Positions 59,032 through 64,000 of a stretch of 64,000 nucleotides of DNA are shown piece after piece. Every line of letters starts with the position of its first letter. Within the stretch, counting starts at the first letter, position 1. The translations under genes and the position numbers were made by a program. Where the stretch lies: positions 283,222 through 347,221 of the forward strand of contig CACMQH010000001.1 in assembly GCA_902615805.1 (NCBI GenBank), written 5' to 3'. A model generated the notes under the pieces. It did not search any database. It saw only the letters and a list, made by a program, of their open reading frames with translations, and was not told the DNA's origin. The DNA comes from Rhodospirillaceae bacterium (GTDB lineage: Bacteria; Pseudomonadota; Alphaproteobacteria; TMED109).

Positions 59032-59475
59032 TTATCTAAACTTGCACTTCTGCATAGCAAAATAGTCTGAAGATTTTAAATAGGTAACTGCATGAGAACA
59101 TTCAGCCCCTAGTATATAACTATAGTTTTTTGATGTTTCAACTATTTCAGCTCTACCTGCACCAGACTCTTGATATTCTGAGTCTCTATAAATTTTCATT
59201 ATAAAATAGTCATTGTTTTGAGATATATTTTTGCAGTAAACATTAAACCCATTCTTTCCATTTTTATCAGTAGTAACAGTTCCTAAGCATGTATGCAATC
59301 CAAAGTCTCCAGTAGAACTTTTCCAATGACCATTAGACTTATAAAGTTTGTACGAACTATTATCATTAAACGTGTACCCATTGATATCTGCTTTACCAGT
59401 ACCCTCAAAAGTTATTTCATTAGTATTTCCATAAGATGCAAATATTAATGCAAATATTAGTATTATTTTTTTCAT
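59032..59475 (-). CDS. Exported four-cysteine paralogue E
   Basis: The 147-residue protein has a signal peptide ([20 protein letters not shown]) and the family core [51 protein letters not shown] and QKCKF, with all four cysteines. It lacks the KFW and GTGKYK forms seen in C. Its promoter (TTGATA-17-TATGAT) ends 6 bp before ATG 59475, and no Shine-Dalgarno is visible, so the mRNA is probably leaderless. It is the paralogue nearest tRNA-Ser and appears to be transcribed alone. Confidence 0.74.
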   Translation of the reverse strand: MKKIILIFALIFASYGNTNEITFEGTGKADINGYTFNDNSSYKLYKSNGHWKSSTGDFGLHTCLGTVTTDKNGKNGFNVYCKNISQNNDYFIMKIYRDSEYQESGAGRAEIVETSKNYSYILGAECSHAVTYLKSSDYFAMQKCKFR

Positions 59476-59481
59476 AAAATT

Positions 59482-59510
59482 ATCATAACTGATTTAACTA
59501 ATCCTATCAA
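59482..59510 (-). promoter_or_regulatory. Promoter of gene E, leaderless architecture
   Basis: On the minus strand -35 TTGATA (59510-59505), 17 bp, -10 TATGAT (59487-59482) and 6 bp to the gene E ATG (59475). The promoter lies directly downstream of the tRNA-Ser 3' end on the same strand. Confidence 0.6.
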
Positions 59511-59517
59511 TTATCTG
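59485..59517 (-). repeat. 33-bp direct repeat, copy 2
   Basis: This is the second copy of the segment at 58938-58970, with one mismatch. It begins 2 bp from the CCA end of tRNA-Ser. The identity does not extend into the tRNA, so it does not look like a tRNA attachment-site duplication. Confidence 0.9.
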
Positions 59518-59519
59518 AA

Positions 59520-59609
59520 TGGCGGAGAGAGAGGGATTCGAACCCTCGATACGATTTCTCGCATACACGCGTTCCAGGCGTGCGCCTTCGACCGCTCGGC
59601 CACCTCTCC
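59520..59609 (-). tRNA. tRNA-Ser (GGA)
   Basis: On the minus strand the acceptor GGAGAGG pairs with TCTCTCC. The anticodon loop CTGGAAC carries GGA, a long variable arm typical of class II tRNA is present, the T arm contains GAGGGTTCGAATCCCTC, and CCA is encoded. The D arm reads TGGCCGAGCGGTCGAAGGC. It reads TCC/TCT serine codons. Confidence 0.95.
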
Positions 59610-59651
59610 TTTTTAATATAAATTTTTCTATTATTTATATAGAATAAAAAT

Positions 59652-59945
59652 ATGATTGTAAAAAAAATAATTTTAATAAGTTTTTTCTTATTTGGTAATT
59701 TGCAAATTCTGTTAAGTTTTTTTTATAAAAAATTTTCTATTGGTTTTTTGTGGTACTCAATAAACTCTAATAGTCTTGTTGGCTTTCAAAGTTTACTCGA
59801 AAGATACTCTTACTATTTTGATAACTATAAAATTGATATAAATAAATACTTATTTTTTTTTTTAGATATTAATTTATTTTTTTTAATGGGGGTTTTATTT
59901 TTATTATTTCCTTGTTTTTTATCAGTTAAATTATCTAGTTCTTAA
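59652..59945 (+). CDS. Small hypothetical membrane protein, 97 residues
   Basis: The product is very hydrophobic, with an N-terminal segment (IILISFFLFGNLQILLSFF), a loop of about 40 residues rich in Ser/Tyr/Asn, and a C-terminal segment (LFFLMGVLFLLFPCFL). No family is recognised. The gene stands alone on the plus strand, divergent from tRNA-Ser, and its end overlaps the end of pheT by 15 bp. Its Phe/Leu/Tyr-rich content is typical of AT-rich frames, so it could be fortuitous, but the ATG and length are reasonable. Confidence 0.45.
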   Translation: MIVKKIILISFFLFGNLQILLSFFYKKFSIGFLWYSINSNSLVGFQSLLERYSYYFDNYKIDINKYLFFFLDINLFFLMGVLFLLFPCFLSVKLSSS

Positions 59946-62315
59946 TTTTGCCCCAACCTTTTTCTCTACAGTTTTTATAATATCATCCATTAACAAGCCA
60001 ATCTCTTTTGTATTTAAAACCTTATACTGTTGTACAATTTCTACTTCTATCGCCAAAGATAATTCTGATTTTTCCTCATTTTTATAAACATCAAAAACTG
60101 TTATTTCTCCTATTTTAGGATCCACTTTTTTAATTTCTTGTATTAATTTCTCAGCACTAATATTACTTTTAATTATAAAAGCGAAATCTTTTTTTAATGG
60201 CAATAGAGGTGACATATTTAATATTTTTTCTTCTTTTACTTGACTTAATACTTCACAAATATTGTCTATACTTCCTTCACATATTATGGTTGATTGTTTT
60301 ATTTTAAATTTGTTCTTAAGACTAGGGTGCAGTTCACCAAAACTTAGAATTTTCTTTTCTTTATATGTAACCTCCGCTGAAACGCCAGGATGAAACCATT
60401 CATTGGTAGTCCTTACTAGATCAAATTTTGAAATTTCTAATTCATCAAAAAGATCTAATAGTAATGATTTCATATCATAAAAATCAAAGTCTCTTTTAGG
60501 GTAATGCCAATTCTTCTTAAATGCGTTACCACTGATCAATACTGCAAAATTAGACCTCTGATCTTCTGTGCCTAGCCCTTCATAAACGAAACCTACTTCA
60601 AAAATGTTAGTGGTTTCTATCCCTCTGGAAAAATTTCTTGAAGCTATATCTAAAAGATTAGGTAATAAGGAGTTTCTCATAATACCTAATTCTCTAGAAA
60701 TAGGATTTTCTAATTTTAGACTAGAATTAAGTTCTCCTATAGGGATTATTTTATTTTCAGAGATAAAAGTAAATGTAATTACCTCAAGTAATCCAATTTT
60801 TGCAAGTGACTCTCTAATATTAATTTGGATATTTTTGCTTAAAGAAAATAATTTATTTTTCTTACTACTATCATTAATTATCTCTTTATCTGGTATATTG
60901 TCATAACCTTCAAATCTCAAAATTTCTTCTACTATATCATTACTGATACTAATGTCATGTCTCCAAGAAGGAGGGTTCAAATAAATAACATCTTTTTCTT
61001 CCTTGACTACGCTAAAATTAAGTTTATCCAAAATATCTTTTTGTCTATTTTTATTAACTGGAAAACCAATTAGCTTCTCAAAACTATTAAAGTCATATTT
61101 AATTTCTTTTATTAAATTAATAGAATTTCCAGCCTCAACATAATCACTAAATGAGCCGCCACATATGCTATTAATTAAGGCAGTGCTATACTCTAAACCT
61201 TCTATTAAACCCTTTGGATCAATCCCTCGTTCAAACCTATAACGTGCATCTGATGTAATACCAAGCCTTCTGCCAGTCTGTGCTATTCTATGCGCATTAA
61301 AATAAGCTACCTCTAAAAAAACATGTTTTGTATTTTCATCAACGCAGCTATTAAGTCCCCCCATAATACCTGCAATACTAACTGTTTTTTCATTATCTTT
61401 TATAACTATATCACCCTTGCTAAGTATATATTCTTTTTTATCTAACCCTATAAACTTCTCTTCGTTATTTAGACATATGACTTTTAAATCTCCATTAATT
61501 TTACTTGCGTCAAAAACATGTAATGGTCGGCCAATGTCATATAAGATATAATTTGTAATATCTACTAAACTTGAAATAGGTTTTAAACCGACACTCTCTA
61601 ATCTTTTTTGTAACCAACTAGGACTTGGCAAATTGTTGTTAATTTTAAAATATCTTCCATATATTAAAGGACAATCATTGATATTATTCAAAGATCCTAG
61701 GTCCCATTTAAGATTACTTTTAAAAGTACCTGGCTTACTATTAATGTTTCTTTTAATTAGGCTTAAGTTTAAACTTGCTGCTAAATCTCTAGCTATTCCT
61801 CTCACTGAAGCGCAGTCACCTCTGTTAGGAGTGAGACCTATATTAAATAAAAAATCGTTTTGAACATAGTTATTTAAGGTTTTACCAACATCATAATTAT
61901 TATCTAACTCTATAATGCCATCTATTTTTTCTGGAAAACCTAATTCTTTTTCAGAACAAAGCATTCCATCACCTTCAACTCCCCTAATACTTTTTTTCTC
62001 AAGTTTAAAATTAGTTCCTGGAATATACGTACCATTAGGTGCAAAAATTGTTTTTAGACCTTCTGTCGCATTTGAAGCACCACAAACTACTTTAAAATTT
62101 TCTTTACCATAATTAATTTCACAAACTTTCAATCGATCAGCATTAGGATGTTTTTCTGTTTTTACTATTTTACAGACTAAAAAATTTTTAAAATTTTCAT
62201 TTGTGCTATCTAGACTTTCAACTTCCAATCCTAAATTAGTTAATAGTTCTGAAATCTGTATTTCAGACTTATTTAATTTTATATGTTCATTCAACCAAGA
62301 AAGAGTAAACTTCAT
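59931..62315 (-). CDS. pheT: Phenylalanyl-tRNA synthetase beta subunit PheT
   Basis: PheT forms the (alpha-beta)2 synthetase with PheS. The 794-residue protein shows the N-terminal EMAP/tRNA-binding domain (KVCEINYGKENFKVVCGASN), B3/B4 editing domain (GLTPNRGDCASVRGIARDLA), B5 domain (RYRFERGID, IMGG), the catalytic-like core, and a C-terminal ferredoxin-fold anticodon-binding domain (SPLLPLKKDFAFII). The ATG overlaps the pheS stop by 1 bp. Length is typical (about 790-800). Confidence 0.96.
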   Translation of the reverse strand: MKFTLSWLNEHIKLNKSEIQISELLTNLGLEVESLDSTNENFKNFLVCKIVKTEKHPNADRLKVCEINYGKENFKVVCGASNATEGLKTIFAPNGTYIPGTNFKLEKKSIRGVEGDGMLCSEKELGFPEKIDGIIELDNNYDVGKTLNNYVQNDFLFNIGLTPNRGDCASVRGIARDLAASLNLSLIKRNINSKPGTFKSNLKWDLGSLNNINDCPLIYGRYFKINNNLPSPSWLQKRLESVGLKPISSLVDITNYILYDIGRPLHVFDASKINGDLKVICLNNEEKFIGLDKKEYILSKGDIVIKDNEKTVSIAGIMGGLNSCVDENTKHVFLEVAYFNAHRIAQTGRRLGITSDARYRFERGIDPKGLIEGLEYSTALINSICGGSFSDYVEAGNSINLIKEIKYDFNSFEKLIGFPVNKNRQKDILDKLNFSVVKEEKDVIYLNPPSWRHDISISNDIVEEILRFEGYDNIPDKEIINDSSKKNKLFSLSKNIQINIRESLAKIGLLEVITFTFISENKIIPIGELNSSLKLENPISRELGIMRNSLLPNLLDIASRNFSRGIETTNIFEVGFVYEGLGTEDQRSNFAVLISGNAFKKNWHYPKRDFDFYDMKSLLLDLFDELEISKFDLVRTTNEWFHPGVSAEVTYKEKKILSFGELHPSLKNKFKIKQSTIICEGSIDNICEVLSQVKEEKILNMSPLLPLKKDFAFIIKSNISAEKLIQEIKKVDPKIGEITVFDVYKNEEKSELSLAIEVEIVQQYKVLNTKEIGLLMDDIIKTVEKKVGAKLRTR

Positions 62316-63403
62316 TATTTACCCTTTAAAGTATTTGGAAAACCTGTAGGCCTAAAACTATAATGCTTTAACCATCTATGATCATTCTCATAAAACATTC
62401 TTAAATCAGTTATCCCGTATTTTAGCATAGCAAATCTCTCTACTCCTAAGCCAAAAGCAAAACCACTATAAATATTGGTGTCTATTTCGCAGTTTTTAAA
62501 AACCTTCGGATTTACCATACCGCAACCTAAAACCTCTAACCATTTTTTTCCTTTTCCTAAAACTAATTTTCCATCTTCTACTTCACAACCTATATCAACT
62601 TCCGCAGAGGGCTCAGTAAAAGGAAAATATGAAGGTCTGAACCTCATAGGAAGATCTTTTACATTGAAAAAAGATGCTATCAACTCTTTTATTGTCCATT
62701 TTAAGTTCGCCATAGAAATATTTTTATCTACTACCAATCCCTCTATTTGGTGAAACATAGGAGAGTGCGTAGCATCGTCATCACATCTATATGTGTTTCC
62801 AGGAGCGATAATTTTTATAGGAGGTTTTTTCTCTTTCATAACTCGAATTTGTATTGGTGACGTGTGAGTACGTAATAATTTTTTTTTATTACTACCTTGC
62901 ATATAAAATGTATCATGCTCTTGTCTTGCTGGATGATCTTCAGGTATATTTAAAGCTGTGAAATTAAAATAATCATCCTCAATATGAGGCCCCTCTTCCA
63001 CGTTAAAACCTAATACACCTAAAATACTAATTATTTCATCCATTGTTTTAGAAATTGGATGAATACCCCCTCTTAAAATTGGTCTACCGGGTAGAGTTAT
63101 ATCAATCTTTTCTTTTTCTAAACTTTCATTTAATATTTTACTTTCTATTAAACTTTTATGAGATGTTATAATTTTTTCTATATCCTTTTTGATTATATTT
63201 ATGGTTTTTCCTGCTATTGCCCTATCATCATTGTTTAACTCAGCCAAAGACTTTAGTAATAAAGTAAACAAACCTTTTTTTCCCATATACTTTATTTTAA
63301 TAAGATCAATTTCTTTTAGATCTTTTATGTGATTGATTTCTTGTTTTAAGTTAAGACTAAGTTCTTTAGCTTTTTTGATTATATCAGTTATATTTTTCTC
63401 CAA
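62315..63403 (-). CDS. pheS: Phenylalanyl-tRNA synthetase alpha subunit PheS
   Basis: PheS is the catalytic subunit that activates phenylalanine and charges tRNA-Phe. The 362 residues show an N-terminal coiled coil, then class II motifs: HPARQEHDTFY (motif 1 region), LLRTHTSPIQIRVM, FHQIEGLVVDKN, FRPSYFPFTEPSAEVDI and the glycine-rich GFAFGLGVERFAMLKYG. The start seems to be TTG at 63403, giving MEKNITDIIKKAKEL; the distance to KYMGKKG suits the family. It lies 10 bp downstream of rplT. Confidence 0.96.
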   Translation of the reverse strand: MEKNITDIIKKAKELSLNLKQEINHIKDLKEIDLIKIKYMGKKGLFTLLLKSLAELNNDDRAIAGKTINIIKKDIEKIITSHKSLIESKILNESLEKEKIDITLPGRPILRGGIHPISKTMDEIISILGVLGFNVEEGPHIEDDYFNFTALNIPEDHPARQEHDTFYMQGSNKKKLLRTHTSPIQIRVMKEKKPPIKIIAPGNTYRCDDDATHSPMFHQIEGLVVDKNISMANLKWTIKELIASFFNVKDLPMRFRPSYFPFTEPSAEVDIGCEVEDGKLVLGKGKKWLEVLGCGMVNPKVFKNCEIDTNIYSGFAFGLGVERFAMLKYGITDLRMFYENDHRWLKHYSFRPTGFPNTLKGK

Positions 63404-63413
63404 GTATAGACAA

Positions 63414-63761
63414 TTATTTTCTTACTTGATCAACTATAGACTTAAACGTTGTGGGCTCATGAAAAGCAATATGCGCTAATAACTTTCTATCCATTTCAAT
63501 ATTATTCTTTTGAAGTAAATGCATAAACTCTGAATATTTGATATTATGATTTCTACAAGAAGCATTAATTCTTAAAATCCAAAGTTTTCTAAAGTCCCTT
63601 TTTTTATTTCTCCTGTCTCTGTAAGCATATTGTCTATTCTTTTCTACTCTTTGAATAGCTGCTCTAAAAGTGTTTTTTTGTCTGCCTCTTGCCCCTTTAG
63701 CAGCAGAAAGAATTTTCTTGTGTCTAGCATGTTTAGTGACACCTCTTTTAACCCTAGCCAT
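63414..63761 (-). CDS. rplT: 50S ribosomal protein L20
   Basis: L20 is an early-assembling 23S rRNA-binding protein. The 115 residues begin [16 protein letters not shown] and contain [33 protein letters not shown] and [12 protein letters not shown], all conserved. It sits 13 bp downstream of rpmI and 10 bp upstream of pheS, the classic rpmI-rplT-pheST order. I saw no recognisable L20 autoregulatory pseudoknot, but only 28 bp upstream of rpmI is in the window. Confidence 0.97.
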   Translation of the reverse strand: MARVKRGVTKHARHKKILSAAKGARGRQKNTFRAAIQRVEKNRQYAYRDRRNKKRDFRKLWILRINASCRNHNIKYSEFMHLLQKNNIEMDRKLLAHIAFHEPTTFKSIVDQVRK

Positions 63762-63774
63762 TTTATTACCCTAA

Positions 63775-63972
63775 TTAACTTCTTAAAAAATTTCTTTTAA
63801 TAATTTTTTCATCAGCTTTTGCCAGTATTGCAGTACCTCTTGCATTTCTGATGAATTTATTTGTTCTTTTTATCATGCCATGCCTTTTACCAGCTTGATT
63901 CATTTTCACCTTACCTGTTCCAGTAAAGGAAAACCTTTTTTTTGCTCCACTTTTATTTTTAATTTTTGGCAT
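63775..63972 (-). CDS. rpmI: 50S ribosomal protein L35
   Basis: The 65-residue L35 begins [22 protein letters not shown] and has the typical [12 protein letters not shown] segment and a highly basic composition. It is the first gene of the rpmI-rplT-pheS-pheT unit seen here; infC, the usual upstream gene, would lie beyond the window edge at base 64000. The annotated start is ATG 63972. Confidence 0.97.
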   Translation of the reverse strand: MPKIKNKSGAKKRFSFTGTGKVKMNQAGKRHGMIKRTNKFIRNARGTAILAKADEKIIKRNFLRS

Positions 63973-64000
63973 ATAAACTCTCGTAGATGATCAATATATT

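Noticed and set aside
58938-59517. 33-bp direct repeats next to tRNA-Ser as attachment sites of an integrated element
   Set aside because: The identity does not enter the tRNA gene, there is no integrase, and each copy holds a promoter at a fixed distance from a start codon, so a duplicated promoter explains them better.
1-64000. CRISPR arrays, insertion sequences, prophage or restriction systems
   Set aside because: No regularly spaced repeats, transposase, integrase, capsid or restriction-modification motifs were seen on either strand.

Overview
The window looks like a chromosomal segment of a free-living, very AT-rich (my estimate about 30% GC), streamlined Gram-negative alphaproteobacterium. 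Grounds: lipid A/Kdo genes (waaA, lpxK, a late acyltransferase), ubiquinone synthesis (coq7), the run ribF-ileS-lspA-DUF3035/BamF, a SUF operon headed by an Rrf2 regulator, a DUF6787 protein, short intergenic gaps and frequent 1-20 bp gene overlaps. An AT-rich marine lineage (for example the HIMB59/AEGEAN-169 group) is plausible, but that is inference and not shown by a marker gene here. No phage genes, insertion sequences or CRISPR arrays were seen.

Layout. 1-9 kb: the end of a TPR protein, ispE, folD, tRNA-Gln, a small secreted protein, pmbA, then an envelope block waaA-lpxK-acyltransferase, facing M23 peptidase and xseA. 9-20 kb: purD, tadA, a C26 amidase, an RsuA-family pseudouridine synthase and rsmD, facing the minus-strand run ribF-ileS-lspA-bamF-pgi-mutL. 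20-26 kb: two metallo-beta-lactamase-fold proteins, a NUDIX hydrolase, the polyamine genes speE / decarboxylase / speD, tRNA-Leu, a DedA-like protein, dsbB and coq7. 27-33 kb: iscR-sufB-sufC-sufD-sufS-sufT-sufA. 33-39 kb: glutamate synthase (gltB-gltD). 39-44 kb: a Rap1a-like secreted protein, yidD, thrS, cysS, maf, folE and hisI.

45-54 kb is a transport region. It holds a TonB-dependent receptor behind a promoter with a palindromic operator, tonB with its start codon inside a 15-bp inverted repeat, sufE, and a DUF6787 membrane protein with no standard start codon. A cobalamin riboswitch follows, with btuB and a DUF6580 membrane protein, then a DASS symporter and an orphan TRAP binding protein. 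54-59.6 kb is the least conventional part. A class III cyclase is followed by five tandem paralogues of a small exported four-cysteine protein, with tiny membrane proteins, a dimeric alpha/beta-barrel-like protein and a candidate short RNA between them, ending at tRNA-Ser. 59.6-64 kb is pheT-pheS-rplT-rpmI.

The main leads are the exported paralogue cluster with its duplicated promoter that appears to give leaderless mRNAs, the non-AUG DUF6787 gene after sufE, the tonB start hairpin and the operator of the receptor gene. Promoters and RNA structures were found by eye; none was scored by software.
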